A stretch of 64,000 nucleotides of DNA from Actinophytocola sp044466355 (GCF_044466355.1 NZ_JBITMQ010000008.1:186001-250000), one strand, 5' to 3'. Shown: positions 24,909-34,189, numbered from the stretch's first letter. Made by a program: numbers and translations. The notes: a model not told the origin generated them from the letters alone.

Positions 24909-27488
24909 GTGGCGAACCGGACAGCACCTTCCAAGAGCCCGAAGGGCCGCGGCTCGAGCGGCGGCTCCGGAAGCGGTGCGCGCGCCAGGAGCGGATCGAG
25001 CCGGTCGTCCCGGCCACCCGCCAAGACACCGTCCAGGTCGACCAGGTCGTCGTCCCGGTCCCCGGCCCGGCGGCCGCCGGCCCGCAAGCCCGCGAGCAAG
25101 GGCTCGGTCACGCGTGCGCTCGGCCGCGGCCTGCGTGGCGGGTGGAACCTCCTGGCCAAGGGCGCGGGCGGCATCGCGCGGACCGTCGGCCGCACCAAGG
25201 ACCTCGACCCGGCGCACCGGCGCGACGGCCTCGCGTTCGGTCTCATCGCCGTCGGCGTCATCGCCGGCGCGGGCATCTGGTGGCAGGCGGGCGGCCCGAT
25301 CGGCCACTACCTCGAGGTCGGGGTGCGGTCGGTCGTCGGCGCCGCCGCCATGGCGTTGCCGCTGACGCTGCTCGTCATCGGCATCGCGATGATGCGCTCG
25401 GACCCGCAGCCGGAGAAGCGGCCGCGGCTGGTCATCGGCACGCTGCTGTTCGTCCTCGCCATCCTCGGCGTGCTGCACATCTTCGCCGACCAGCCCGACG
25501 ACAACCTCGGCCGCATGTACGCGGGCGGCGCGATCGGGTACCTCTCGGGCGGACTGCTCGCCAAGGGCGTCACCGCGTGGGTCGCGCTGCCGCTGCTGGC
25601 GCTCGTGCTCGGCTTCGGTGTGCTCGTGTTCACCGGCACCCGGTTCCGCGACATCCCGACCCGGCTCCGTGAGCTGGGCATGGACCCGGAGGACCGCGAG
25701 GACGGCATCGACGCCGAAGGCCTCGACCTGCCCGGCCAGGAGGACGAGGAGACGGAGCCCGAGCCGGTCCGGCTGCGCCGCCCGTCGCGCCGCCGCCAGG
25801 CCGCCATGTCCGCCGACGCCGACCCGCCGCTCGCCGAGACCGGTGCCGGCGAGGAGATCCCACCGCCACCCGAGCCTCCGGCACCGCCGCCGCGCAAGCG
25901 CAAGAAGCCCGTCGAGGTCGCCGAGAACACTGCGGCCAAGGACGCGGGCACCCAGGGCCAGCTCGACCTCGCGCCGCGTGTCGTGGACGGTGACTACACG
26001 CTGCCCGACCCGAACATCCTCGAAGCGGGCGACGCGCCGAAGACCCGCAGCCGCGCCAACGACGCCATGATCGAGGCGATCACCGGCGTGCTGGACCAGT
26101 TCTCCATCGACGCGCAGGTCACCGGCTTCACCCGGGGCCCGACGGTGACCAGGTACGAGATCGAGCTGGGCCCGGCGGTGAAGGTCGAGAAGATCACCGC
26201 GCTGACCAAGAACATCGCGTACGCGGTCGCCACCGACAACGTCCGGCTGCTCGCGCCCATCCCCGGCAAGTCCGCGGTGGGCATCGAGGTGCCGAACTCC
26301 GACCGCGAGATGGTGCGGCTCGGTGACGTGCTGCGGTCGACGACCGCCGTCAAGGACGCGCACCCGATGGTGATCGGCCTCGGCAAGGACATCGAGGGCC
26401 ACATGGTCACCGCGAACCTCGCGAAGATGCCGCACCTGCTGTGCGCGGGGTCCACGGGTTCCGGTAAGTCGAGCTTCGTCAACTCCATGCTGGTGTCGCT
26501 GCTGGCGCGGGCCACGCCGGACGAGGTCAGGATGATCCTGATCGACCCGAAGATGGTGGAGCTGACGCCGTACGAGGGCATCCCGCACCTGATCACCCCG
26601 ATCATCACGCAGCCGAAGAAGGCGGCGGCCGCGCTGACGTGGCTGGTCGAGGAGATGGAGCAGCGCTACCAGGACATGCAGGCCAACCGGGTCCGGCACG
26701 TCGACGACTTCAACAAGAAGGTCCGCTCGGGCGAGATCACCGCACCGCCCGGGTCCGAGCGCGAGTACCGGCCGTACCCGTACATCCTCGCGATCGTCGA
26801 CGAGCTGGCCGACCTGATGATGACCGCCCCCCGCGACGTCGAGGACGCGATCGTCCGGATCACGCAGAAGGCACGTGCCGCGGGCATCCACCTGGTGCTG
26901 GCGACGCAGCGCCCGTCGGTCGACGTGGTCACCGGTCTGATCAAGACGAACGTGCCGTCCAGGCTGGCGTTCGCGACGTCGTCGCTGACGGACTCGCGGG
27001 TCATCCTCGACCAGCCGGGCGCGGAGAAGCTGATCGGCATGGGCGACGGGCTCTACCTGCCCATGGGCGCGTCGAAGCCCATCCGCATCCAGGGTGCGTT
27101 CATCACCGACGAGGAGATCAACGCGATCGTCTCGTTCGTGAAGGAGCAGGCGCAGCCGGAGTACACCGACGGCGTGACCAGCGCGAAGGCGTCGGACAAG
27201 AAGGAGATCGACGAGGAGATCGGCGACGACCTCGACGTGCTCCTGCAGGCCGCGGAACTCATCGTGACGTCCCAGTTCGGGTCGACGTCGATGCTGCAGC
27301 GCAAGCTGCGGGTCGGCTTCGCGAAGGCCGGTCGCCTGATGGACCTGCTGGAGAGCCGCGGCGTGGTGGGCCCGTCGGAGGGCTCGAAGGCCCGCGACGT
27401 ACTGGTCAAGCCCGACGAACTGGACTCGGTCCTGTACACCATCCGCGGCGGCGGCCCACCCCCGTCAGACGACGACTTCGACGAGTGA
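24909..27488 (+). CDS. ftsK: FtsK/SpoIIIE DNA translocase
   Basis: An 859-residue septal DNA pump. A basic Ser/Arg/Pro-rich cytoplasmic head is followed by four membrane helices (about residues 105-250), a Pro/Glu linker, then the RecA-like motor with Walker A GSTGSGKS (about 515) and Walker B AIVDELADL. The last 65 residues form the winged-helix gamma domain (QRKLRVGFAKAGRLMDLLE) that reads chromosomal orientation sequences. GTG 24909 follows TACCGT by 8 nt, a leaderless pattern. It occupies the same place as in mycobacteria, downstream of rnj. Confidence 0.97.
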   Translation: MANRTAPSKSPKGRGSSGGSGSGARARSGSSRSSRPPAKTPSRSTRSSSRSPARRPPARKPASKGSVTRALGRGLRGGWNLLAKGAGGIARTVGRTKDLDPAHRRDGLAFGLIAVGVIAGAGIWWQAGGPIGHYLEVGVRSVVGAAAMALPLTLLVIGIAMMRSDPQPEKRPRLVIGTLLFVLAILGVLHIFADQPDDNLGRMYAGGAIGYLSGGLLAKGVTAWVALPLLALVLGFGVLVFTGTRFRDIPTRLRELGMDPEDREDGIDAEGLDLPGQEDEETEPEPVRLRRPSRRRQAAMSADADPPLAETGAGEEIPPPPEPPAPPPRKRKKPVEVAENTAAKDAGTQGQLDLAPRVVDGDYTLPDPNILEAGDAPKTRSRANDAMIEAITGVLDQFSIDAQVTGFTRGPTVTRYEIELGPAVKVEKITALTKNIAYAVATDNVRLLAPIPGKSAVGIEVPNSDREMVRLGDVLRSTTAVKDAHPMVIGLGKDIEGHMVTANLAKMPHLLCAGSTGSGKSSFVNSMLVSLLARATPDEVRMILIDPKMVELTPYEGIPHLITPIITQPKKAAAALTWLVEEMEQRYQDMQANRVRHVDDFNKKVRSGEITAPPGSEREYRPYPYILAIVDELADLMMTAPRDVEDAIVRITQKARAAGIHLVLATQRPSVDVVTGLIKTNVPSRLAFATSSLTDSRVILDQPGAEKLIGMGDGLYLPMGASKPIRIQGAFITDEEINAIVSFVKEQAQPEYTDGVTSAKASDKKEIDEEIGDDLDVLLQAAELIVTSQFGSTSMLQRKLRVGFAKAGRLMDLLESRGVVGPSEGSKARDVLVKPDELDSVLYTIRGGGPPPSDDDFDE

Positions 27489-27584
27489 TTCTGTGGTGAG
27501 AGTCGCCCCTCGGGGAACCTTGACGGCTGTTTGTGCGGTTTACTGGTACAGAACGGCGTGAAGGTGCCTGGAAGGAGGCGCGAC

Positions 27585-28829
27585 GTGCTACGCAGCTTCC
27601 GTCTGGCCAACCATCGCTCGATCGCGGACGAGCAGGAGCTCCTGCTGATGCCGGCGCGTCAGTCGGAGCAGCTCGCGGTACCGGTCACCGCGATCTACGG
27701 CGCCAACGCATCAGGCAAGTCGAACGTGATCAGCGGGCTGGAGTTCATGAGGGCAGCGGTGCTGCAGTCGTTCTCCAGGTGGGAGATCGACGAGGGGGTG
27801 CCACGGAACCCGTTCCGGTTGAACCCAGCCATCCGAACTCAGCCGTCTCTCTACGTGGCGGAACTTGTCGTCGACGGTGTGCCGTACACGTACGGGTTCA
27901 GTGTTGACGACAACGAGGTTCTCGAGGAGTGGCTGTACTCCTACCCGGAGAAGCGGCGAAGGCTGCTGTTCAGCCGACAGCGCGGTGACATCAACTTCGG
28001 GACCACGCTCGGCGAGCTCAAGCCCAAGCTGGCGATGCTGGAGGAACTCACCCGGCCGAACGCGTTGTTTCTGAGCGCCGCGGCCAAGCTCAACCTGGAT
28101 CCGTTGCTCCCGGTCTATCAGTGGTTTCGGGCTGGCATACGACTGAGGAGCGCTCGTCACAGGTCGCCGTTCGGGCTGGCGGAGCGCATCCAGGACTTCC
28201 TCGCTAAGAACCCGGGAAACCACGACCGTTTGGTTTCGCTGCTGGCCGCGGCCGATGTCGGTATTACCAACGTCAGCGTCGAGGAAGCCGACGAGCTGGA
28301 AGGACGGTACGTACCGCGACGTTCCAGGGCGTTGGTGCGACGCAACCAAGTGCACAGGCCAAGCCTGGAACTGCGGCTTGAGCACGGTGTTGAGGGTGAA
28401 CTCTTCGGGCTCGGTGACGAGTCGGACGGGACGCTCTCCTGGCTGGAGCTGCTACCGGTCGTGCTGGACGTGCTCGACGAGGGATCGGTCGTCGCTGTGG
28501 ACGAGATCGACACGAGTCTGCACCCGCTGCTCACCGCTCAGCTCGTGGAACTCTTCCAAGACACGGAGACAAATCCAAGGAACGCGCAGCTCATCTTCAC
28601 CACGCACGACACCAGCCTGCTCGGCACCATGATCGGCAACAAGGTGCTCGATCGCGACCAGATCTGGTTCGTACAGAAGAACAACGCGGGCGCCACTGAG
28701 CTCTACCCGCTTACCGACTTCAAGCCCCGGCAGGATCAGAACCTCGAGCGGAGGTATCTGGGTGGCAGCTACGGCGCGGTTCCCGTGCTCGACCACCAGG
28801 ACTTCGTGCACGCAGTGCGGGATCGATGA
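27585..28829 (+). CDS. RloA-like AAA family ATPase (AbiL-type defence)
   Basis: A 414-residue ABC/Rad50-like ATPase: Walker A GANASGKS (39-46), an ABC-type signature region DESDGTLSW, Walker B VVAVDEID (about 305) and H-loop TTHDTSLL. This layout matches the AAA_15/AAA_21 partner of RloB in AbiL-type abortive-infection and other anti-phage pairs. AGGAGG lies 6 nt before GTG 27585. It overlaps the RloB gene by 4 bases. Codons here use A/T at third positions more than neighbours, which, with the break in ftsK-argA-pgsA synteny, suggests horizontal transfer. Confidence 0.88.
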   Translation: MLRSFRLANHRSIADEQELLLMPARQSEQLAVPVTAIYGANASGKSNVISGLEFMRAAVLQSFSRWEIDEGVPRNPFRLNPAIRTQPSLYVAELVVDGVPYTYGFSVDDNEVLEEWLYSYPEKRRRLLFSRQRGDINFGTTLGELKPKLAMLEELTRPNALFLSAAAKLNLDPLLPVYQWFRAGIRLRSARHRSPFGLAERIQDFLAKNPGNHDRLVSLLAAADVGITNVSVEEADELEGRYVPRRSRALVRRNQVHRPSLELRLEHGVEGELFGLGDESDGTLSWLELLPVVLDVLDEGSVVAVDEIDTSLHPLLTAQLVELFQDTETNPRNAQLIFTTHDTSLLGTMIGNKVLDRDQIWFVQKNNAGATELYPLTDFKPRQDQNLERRYLGGSYGAVPVLDHQDFVHAVRDR

Positions 28830-29395
28830 CCCGCAGAGAGAACCGGCGGTCCCGGTCTGCTCCGGTTCGTGAAGAGCGCACGCAGGTTCTCGTCGTCTGC
28901 GGAGGCATGGCCACCGAACCGGCCTACTTCCGTGGGCTGAAGAAGGAGCGGCGGAATCCCGCGGTCAGGGTGGTCGTGGAGGCCAAGGGCGTCGATCCTG
29001 TGAGGCTGGTCCGCTTCGCTGCCCAGAAGCGGGATGTTCTCGCGTGCGACGAGGTCTGGTGTGTTGTCGACGTGGACGAGTTCGACGTTCCGGCGGCTGT
29101 CGCCGAGGCCAGAAAACACGGTGTGCACCTGGCGATCTCGAATCCGTGCTTCGAGTACTGGCTCCTTCTGCATTTCGAATCGTGCTCGGCTCCGTTGACG
29201 TGCTACGACGACGCTCGGCGGAAGCTGGTGAAGCACGTGCCCCGGTACGCCAAGAGCGGACTCTGTTTCGCGGACTTCGCTGCCGGTGTCGATGACGCGA
29301 TCGACCGTGCGCGGAGCAGGTGCGAAGTGGTGGGCACCGAGCACACCCGCAATCCCTCGACGGGCGTGTGGGCGCTCGTGCTGCAGGTCGTGTGA
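28826..29395 (+). CDS. RloB family protein (TOPRIM-like partner)
   Basis: A 189-residue RloB-like protein. Conserved pieces are CGGMATEPAYF, an acidic strand VVDVDEFD and ISNPCFEYWLLLHF, typical of the RloB domain, which is thought to be TOPRIM-like and nucleolytic. It is coupled to the ATPase through ATGA (28826-28829). Such ATPase/RloB pairs are known as AbiL systems that abort phage infection. The acidic motif could be the metal site of a nuclease; the exact target is unknown. Confidence 0.9.
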   Translation: MTRRENRRSRSAPVREERTQVLVVCGGMATEPAYFRGLKKERRNPAVRVVVEAKGVDPVRLVRFAAQKRDVLACDEVWCVVDVDEFDVPAAVAEARKHGVHLAISNPCFEYWLLLHFESCSAPLTCYDDARRKLVKHVPRYAKSGLCFADFAAGVDDAIDRARSRCEVVGTEHTRNPSTGVWALVLQVV

Positions 29396-29399
29396 CGGA

Positions 29400-30311
29400 C
29401 TAGAGCGTGAAGTCGTGGACGCGGTCGAACTTCTTGTCCGTGGCCACGTGGACCTCGCCGGTCTTCAGGCCGTACACCACTGACCACTGGGTGTGCCCCT
29501 GCTGCACGTCGCCAAGGAGGTCCATCGCGGCGCGCCAGTCCATGCCGGGGGAGAGGCCTTCGGTGGCGGTGCGGTAGCGGTTGTCGGCGGCGCGGGTGGC
29601 GTCGTCCGTGCCGGACAGGGTGAAGTTGACCGCCGCCTGGGTCGGCAGTGCGACGACCTCGCCGTCGACGAACTCGATGGCCGCCGACCTGCCGGTCGCG
29701 TCGGCCACCAGGTAGTGCAGCGGCGGGCCCCCGTCGAAGTTGATGTTGTGGTCCTCGAAGACCTGCTTGGCCTCCTCGACCGTCCCGGCCTTGTCCAGCA
29801 CCAGCCGGATGATCCGCACGCTGCCGACGGTCGGGCGGTCCGGGCGGGACCCCGGCTGCGCGTCGTCCACGGCGGCGAGGCCGATCGCGAGGCCCTTCTC
29901 GTTCATGCCGTCGAACGGCAGCAGCGGGGCGTCGGTCAGCTTCTCCGGTTCGGCCTCCGGGTCGGTGACGCCCAGGTACGACAGGTCGACCATCGACACC
30001 GACGCGTAGCCGTCGGACGGATCGGTGAACAGCAACATCGCGGGCGCGGGGTCCCAGTCGAAGTTGCGGGCGAACAGGGGATCGGTCGCGTCGTTGGTGG
30101 CGAACAGCGAGCAGCCGAACGGAGTTGTGGGCGTGGGCTGGGAGACGTTCTTCATGCGGTCGTAGTCGCCCTCGTACCGCATCGTCCACAGCGGGTGGTC
30201 GTCGAGCTGCCGCAGCGAGCCGGTGTCCGGCGGCGGACCGGGCGGCTGAGCCGACTCCGCGGTCACGCATCCGCTCAACACCAGCAACAACACCACCGCC
30301 AGCAGCCGCAT
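29400..30311 (-). CDS. Lipoprotein linear-amide C-N hydrolase (Ntn/choloylglycine-hydrolase-like)
   Basis: A 303-residue protein with a lipobox signal (LVLSGC, Cys at about residue 15), so it is anchored outside the membrane. The body resembles the Ntn amidase group: a Cys in FGCSLFATN followed by FARNFDW, where Cys would be the nucleophile and Arg/Asp assist. Usually the Cys becomes the N-terminus after processing; here about 60 residues precede it, so activation by cleavage would be needed. ATG 30311 was chosen because it starts the signal peptide. Substrate unknown; acyl-amides or peptides are possible. Confidence 0.78.
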   Translation of the reverse strand: MRLLAVVLLLVLSGCVTAESAQPPGPPPDTGSLRQLDDHPLWTMRYEGDYDRMKNVSQPTPTTPFGCSLFATNDATDPLFARNFDWDPAPAMLLFTDPSDGYASVSMVDLSYLGVTDPEAEPEKLTDAPLLPFDGMNEKGLAIGLAAVDDAQPGSRPDRPTVGSVRIIRLVLDKAGTVEEAKQVFEDHNINFDGGPPLHYLVADATGRSAAIEFVDGEVVALPTQAAVNFTLSGTDDATRAADNRYRTATEGLSPGMDWRAAMDLLGDVQQGHTQWSVVYGLKTGEVHVATDKKFDRVHDFTL

Positions 30312-30353
30312 CAGCGCATCGTACGGCCGATCCGCCGCCGGCGTTGTGGTTCG

Positions 30354-30418
30354 TGGACAACGACTCGGTGACGCGTTGTCCACCAGCCACTATCACCGCC
30401 AGTTACCGACTGGTTACC
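30354..30418. promoter_or_regulatory. Divergent regulatory region: palindrome and 11-nt direct repeats
   Basis: TGGACAACG (30354-30362) and CGTTGTCCA (30374-30382) form a perfect 9-bp inverted repeat. Closer to the lipase gene, GTTACC occurs at 30402-30407 and 30413-30418, exactly 11 nt apart, preceded by a looser unit (ATCACC). Eleven-nt direct repeats are typical of OmpR/PhoP-type regulator boxes in actinobacteria, although the core is not the PHO-box consensus. Confidence 0.5.
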
Positions 30419-30449
30419 TTGTGGGTCCCTGCTTCTTGTTGGAGGGCCC

Positions 30450-31574
30450 ATGTCCGTACGCCGTCTCGTGGCCGGGTTCCTGCTCGTGGCCGCCTCACTC
30501 GTGGCACCGCCGGGAGTCGCCGCGGCCGCCGCCGCCCCCGGCGACGTCCTGTCCGCACGTGCCGTCAACGCGCCCGGCTTCTTCTACGCCAACGTCTGGA
30601 CGATCACCTACCAGTCCACGTCCGCCACCGGCTCGCCGATCACGGTCAGCGGCACCGTGATCGTGCCGAAGGGCGCGAACGCGAACACACCGGTCGTCGG
30701 CTACGCGCCCGGCACCCACGGCCTCGGTGACCAGTGCGCCCCGTCGCGGCACCTGGAGGCGGGCGACGAGACCGAGGGCCTGCTGATCCACCAGTACGCC
30801 ACCCGCGGCTTCGCCGTCGCGGTGACCGACTACGAGGGCATCGGCACACCGGGCGAGCACACCTACATGGCGGGCCGCGCCGAGGGCCACGCCACGCTCG
30901 ACGCCGTCCGCGCGGCGTTGCGGCTGTCCGGCACCGGCCTGTCCGCGAACACCAGGGTCGCGATCGTCGGGTACTCGCAGGGCGGGCACGCCGCCGGCTG
31001 GGCCGCCCAGCTCGCGCCGACGTACGCGCCCGCGCTGAACATCGCCGCGTACGCGGTCGGCGCCCCGCCCGCGGACCTGAAGGTGGTCGCCGACCACAAC
31101 GACGGCGGCGACAACGCGGGCCTCGTGCTCGCCGCGGGCTACGGCATCGACGTCACGTACCCGGACCTCGACATCACGCCGTACCTCAACGACACGGGCC
31201 GCGCCGCGATCACCGACATCCGCGACGACTGCACCGACGAGCTGCAGACGAAGTACTCGGGCAGGTCGATGGCCGACTACACCACGGAGGACGTGCTCAG
31301 CCGTCCCGAATGGTCGGCCAGGGTCGACGAGCAGAAGCTCGGTGGCACCACGCCCAGGGCGCCCGTGCTGCTGTACCACTCGAACGGTGACGAGATCCTG
31401 CCCGTCCAGGTGAGCGTGGCGTTGCGGTCCGCGTGGTGCGCGGGTGGCGGCAACGTGACGTTCCAGCGCACCTACACCGGCGGCCACTTCGCCACGGCGG
31501 CGCTCATGAGCCCGAGCGTGACGAGCTGGGTCGGCGACCGGCTCGCCGGCCGCTCGACCGCCGGCAACTGCTGA
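30450..31574 (+). CDS. Secreted lipase-family alpha/beta hydrolase
   Basis: A 374-residue exported hydrolase of the secretory lipase (LIP) family. A Sec signal peptide (residues 1 to about 28, ending AAAAA) precedes an alpha/beta fold with nucleophile elbow GYSQGG, a likely acid in HSNGDEILP and a C-terminal His in GGHFATAA. Four cysteines could form disulfides. GGAGG lies 8 nt before the ATG. The preceding promoter region holds an inverted repeat and 11-nt direct repeats. It converges with a secreted phospholipase A2, suggesting extracellular lipid use. Confidence 0.9.
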   Translation: MSVRRLVAGFLLVAASLVAPPGVAAAAAAPGDVLSARAVNAPGFFYANVWTITYQSTSATGSPITVSGTVIVPKGANANTPVVGYAPGTHGLGDQCAPSRHLEAGDETEGLLIHQYATRGFAVAVTDYEGIGTPGEHTYMAGRAEGHATLDAVRAALRLSGTGLSANTRVAIVGYSQGGHAAGWAAQLAPTYAPALNIAAYAVGAPPADLKVVADHNDGGDNAGLVLAAGYGIDVTYPDLDITPYLNDTGRAAITDIRDDCTDELQTKYSGRSMADYTTEDVLSRPEWSARVDEQKLGGTTPRAPVLLYHSNGDEILPVQVSVALRSAWCAGGGNVTFQRTYTGGHFATAALMSPSVTSWVGDRLAGRSTAGNC

Positions 31575-31579
31575 ACCGT

Positions 31580-31611
31580 GGTGGGGGGCGCTTGCGGAAG
31601 CACCCTCCACC
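31580..31611. terminator. Bidirectional hairpin terminator
   Basis: A long imperfect stem (31580-31593 with 31598-31611; one mismatch and one wobble) with a GCGG loop lies between the convergent lipase and phospholipase A2 genes. No T-tract follows; strength comes from the stem. Confidence 0.7.
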
Positions 31612-31619
31612 AGATCAGG

Positions 31620-32087
31620 TCAGCTGCCGCCGCCGAACTGGCGGACGGCCGCGTAGTAGACGTCCGCGGTCCGGTTGCAGGCCCAGTTGCCGTTGCAGAT
31701 CGTGTACAGGTCGCTCTTGAACTTGTTGTCGAGCGTCAGCCGCGTGGACTCGGTGAACCGGCCCTGCCGCTTGTAGTTGCGGTACCCGAAGTCGTGCCGG
31801 TAGCAGGCCCGCACGAAGTTGAAGCCGAACGGGTTGTCCGGCGAGTTGGAGCAGCCGTCGGAGCTCCAGTCGAGCTGGCTCGCGTACGGCCGCTGCGACC
31901 GCACGGTCTGGAAGCTCGAGAGGCTGTACGAGTACAGGTAGCTGTCGGTGACCTGGCGCAGCTGGGCCGGGTCGAGCGCGGCGGACGCGGTGCCGCTGCC
32001 GACGAGCATGGCGCTCGCCGCGACAACGGTGGTGACGACGCTGGTGACAGCGGCCCGGGCGGCACGGCGCAGGGTTGACGTGGCCAC
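31620..32087 (-). CDS. Secreted prokaryotic phospholipase A2
   Basis: A 155-residue enzyme with a Sec signal (cleavage near TASA) and the prokaryotic PLA2 signature: LDWSSDGCS, SPDNPFGF and ACYRHDFGYRNY, with catalytic His-Asp. Four cysteines (DGCS, ACYR, TICN, WACN) match the two disulfides of the actinobacterial family. It would release fatty acids from the sn-2 position of phospholipids outside the cell. GTG 32087 follows a GGGAG by 7 nt. Expressed leftward toward the lipase gene. Confidence 0.95.
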   Translation of the reverse strand: MATSTLRRAARAAVTSVVTTVVAASAMLVGSGTASAALDPAQLRQVTDSYLYSYSLSSFQTVRSQRPYASQLDWSSDGCSNSPDNPFGFNFVRACYRHDFGYRNYKRQGRFTESTRLTLDNKFKSDLYTICNGNWACNRTADVYYAAVRQFGGGS

Positions 32088-32181
32088 GGATGATCTCCCT
32101 CGCGATCTGTGGAACAGGGTCTGATCAATTACGCCCGTTCCCGCGTGGCCTGCAAACCCCTGATCGGTTCAACTAGGGGTA

Positions 32182-32706
32182 TCAAACGGGGAAGTCCTGG
32201 AGTTCGAGCAGCATCCTGGTGTTCCCGAGGGTGTTCGGCTTGACGTACGGCAGGTCGAGGAACTCGGCGACACCCTCGTCCGCGGAGCGGCGCATCTGCT
32301 CGTACACCTCGGCGATCACCGGCGTGCCGTCGATCTCGACGAACCCGAACCGGGCGAAGAACTTCGTCTCGAAGGTCAGCACGAACACCCGCTGCAGGCC
32401 CAGCTCCCGCGCCACGGCCAGCAGCCGGTCGACGAGGAGGCCGCCGATGCCCAGCCGCGCGACGTTCGGGAGCACGGCGATCGACCGGATCTCGGCGATG
32501 TCCTCCCACAGCACGTGCAGGCCCCCGCAGCCGACCAGCTCGCCGTCCACCTCGGCCACCCAGAACTCCTGGACGTCCTCGTACAGGGTGACGAGCTCCT
32601 TGGCGAGCAGGACCTTGCCCACGTACGTGTCGATGATCGACTTGATCCCGCGCACGTCGCTCACCCGCGCCCTGCGCACCGATACCACCTGCTCGTTCAC
32701 AAACAC
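32182..32706 (-). CDS. argA: Amino-acid N-acetyltransferase (N-acetylglutamate synthase)
   Basis: A 174-residue GNAT-only glutamate N-acetyltransferase, the first step of arginine synthesis, like mycobacterial Rv2747. The N-terminus VRRARVSDVRGIK and the LLAKELVTLYEDVQEFWV block are characteristic, followed by the acetyl-CoA loop RLGIGGLLVDRLL. It lacks the amino-acid-kinase domain of E. coli ArgA. The start is uncertain between GTG 32706 and GTG 32700. It diverges from rimO by 73 bp. Confidence 0.9.
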   Translation of the reverse strand: MFVNEQVVSVRRARVSDVRGIKSIIDTYVGKVLLAKELVTLYEDVQEFWVAEVDGELVGCGGLHVLWEDIAEIRSIAVLPNVARLGIGGLLVDRLLAVARELGLQRVFVLTFETKFFARFGFVEIDGTPVIAEVYEQMRRSADEGVAEFLDLPYVKPNTLGNTRMLLELQDFPV

Positions 32707-32779
32707 CAAACCTGCCACGGCAGACCCATCGGACACACATCGGGCCCTGGTGACGGGTGCGCCGGTTACCCTGAAGCAC

Positions 32780-34189
32780 GTGCCAACACCACCACCGTCG
32801 CGCCGTGCCGCCCTGCTCACCCTCGGGTGCGCCCGCAACGAGGTCGACTCCGAGGAACTCGCGGGCCGTCTCGCGGCGGGTGGCTGGGAGATCACCGACG
32901 ACGGCGAGGGCGCCGACGTGGTCGTGGTGAACACGTGCGGCTTCGTCGAGTCGGCCAAGAAGGACTCGGTCGACGTGCTGCTCGACGCCGCCGAGTCCGG
33001 CGCGAAGGTGGTCGCCGTCGGCTGCATGGCCGAGCGGTACGGCACCGAGCTGGCCGAGAGCCTGCCCGAGGCGGCCGCTGTGCTCGGCTTCGACCACTAC
33101 CCGAACCTGGGGGAGCGGCTCGACGACGTGGTCGCGGGCCGCGCGGTCGAGTCCCACACCCCGGTGGACCGGCGCACGCTGCTGCCGATCACCCCGGTCG
33201 AGCGCAAGCCCGCCGACCTGTCGGTGCCCGGGCACGGCTGGGGCCCGCGCGTGCTGCGCAAGCGGCTCGACGACGCACCGTTCGCGTCGCTGAAGATCGC
33301 GTCCGGCTGCGACCGGCGCTGCTCGTTCTGCGCGATCCCGTCGTTCCGCGGCGCGTTCGTGTCCCGCACGCCCGACGAGATCGTCGCCGAGGGCGCGTGG
33401 CTCGCCGAGCAGGGCGTCCGCGAGCTGTTCCTGGTCAGCGAGAACTCCACCTCCTACGGCAAGGACCTGGGCCGCGAGCACGGCGGCCCCGACGCGCTCT
33501 CCCTGCTGCTGCCGCGCCTGGCCGCGCTGCCCGGCGTCGAGCGGGTACGCGTGTCCTACCTGCAGCCCGCCGAGACCCGTCCCGCCCTGCTCAAGGCCAT
33601 CGCGGGCACGGACGGCGTGGCGAACTACTTCGACATGTCCTTCCAGCACGCCAGCTCGACCGTGCTGCGCAGGATGCGCCGCTTCGGCGGCACCGAGTCG
33701 TTCCTCGCGCTGGTCGACCAGATCCGCGCGCTCGCCCCGGACGCCGGCATCCGCAGCAACGTGATCGTCGGGTTCCCCGGCGAGACCGAGGAGGAGCTGG
33801 CCGAGCTGGAGCACTTCCTCACCGAGGCACGGATGGACGTGGTTGGCGTGTTCGGCTACTCCGACGAAGACGGCACCGAGGCCGAGAACCTGCCCGGCAA
33901 GCTGCCCGCCGAGGAGGTCGCCGCGCGGGTCGCGCGCGTCTCCGACCTGGTCGAACAGCTGACCGCGCAGCGCGCGGAGGACCGCATCGGGGAGGAGGTG
34001 CGCGTCCTGGTCGAACGCGACGACGAGGACGGGGTCGCGGGCCGTGCCGCGCACCAGGGCCCCGAGGTGGACGGCGAGTGCCTGCTGCTCGACGTGCACG
34101 ACGTGGCGGTCGGTGACTTCGTGGTCGGCAAGGTGGTCGACTCCGAGGGCGTCGATCTGGTGGTGCGGCCGTTAGAGGTGCTCCGATGA
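32780..34189 (+). CDS. rimO: Ribosomal protein S12 methylthiotransferase
   Basis: A 469-residue radical-SAM enzyme that adds a methylthio group to an Asp of ribosomal protein S12. The N-terminal cluster cysteines are Cys17, Cys53 and Cys82; the radical-SAM CxxxCxxC (CDRRCSFC) is at 177-184; a TRAM domain ends the protein. GTG 32780 lies 7 nt after TACCCT (32767-32772), a leaderless pattern. The stop overlaps pgsA by 4 bases, linking it to phospholipid synthesis in one operon. Confidence 0.95.
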   Translation: MPTPPPSRRAALLTLGCARNEVDSEELAGRLAAGGWEITDDGEGADVVVVNTCGFVESAKKDSVDVLLDAAESGAKVVAVGCMAERYGTELAESLPEAAAVLGFDHYPNLGERLDDVVAGRAVESHTPVDRRTLLPITPVERKPADLSVPGHGWGPRVLRKRLDDAPFASLKIASGCDRRCSFCAIPSFRGAFVSRTPDEIVAEGAWLAEQGVRELFLVSENSTSYGKDLGREHGGPDALSLLLPRLAALPGVERVRVSYLQPAETRPALLKAIAGTDGVANYFDMSFQHASSTVLRRMRRFGGTESFLALVDQIRALAPDAGIRSNVIVGFPGETEEELAELEHFLTEARMDVVGVFGYSDEDGTEAENLPGKLPAEEVAARVARVSDLVEQLTAQRAEDRIGEEVRVLVERDDEDGVAGRAAHQGPEVDGECLLLDVHDVAVGDFVVGKVVDSEGVDLVVRPLEVLR

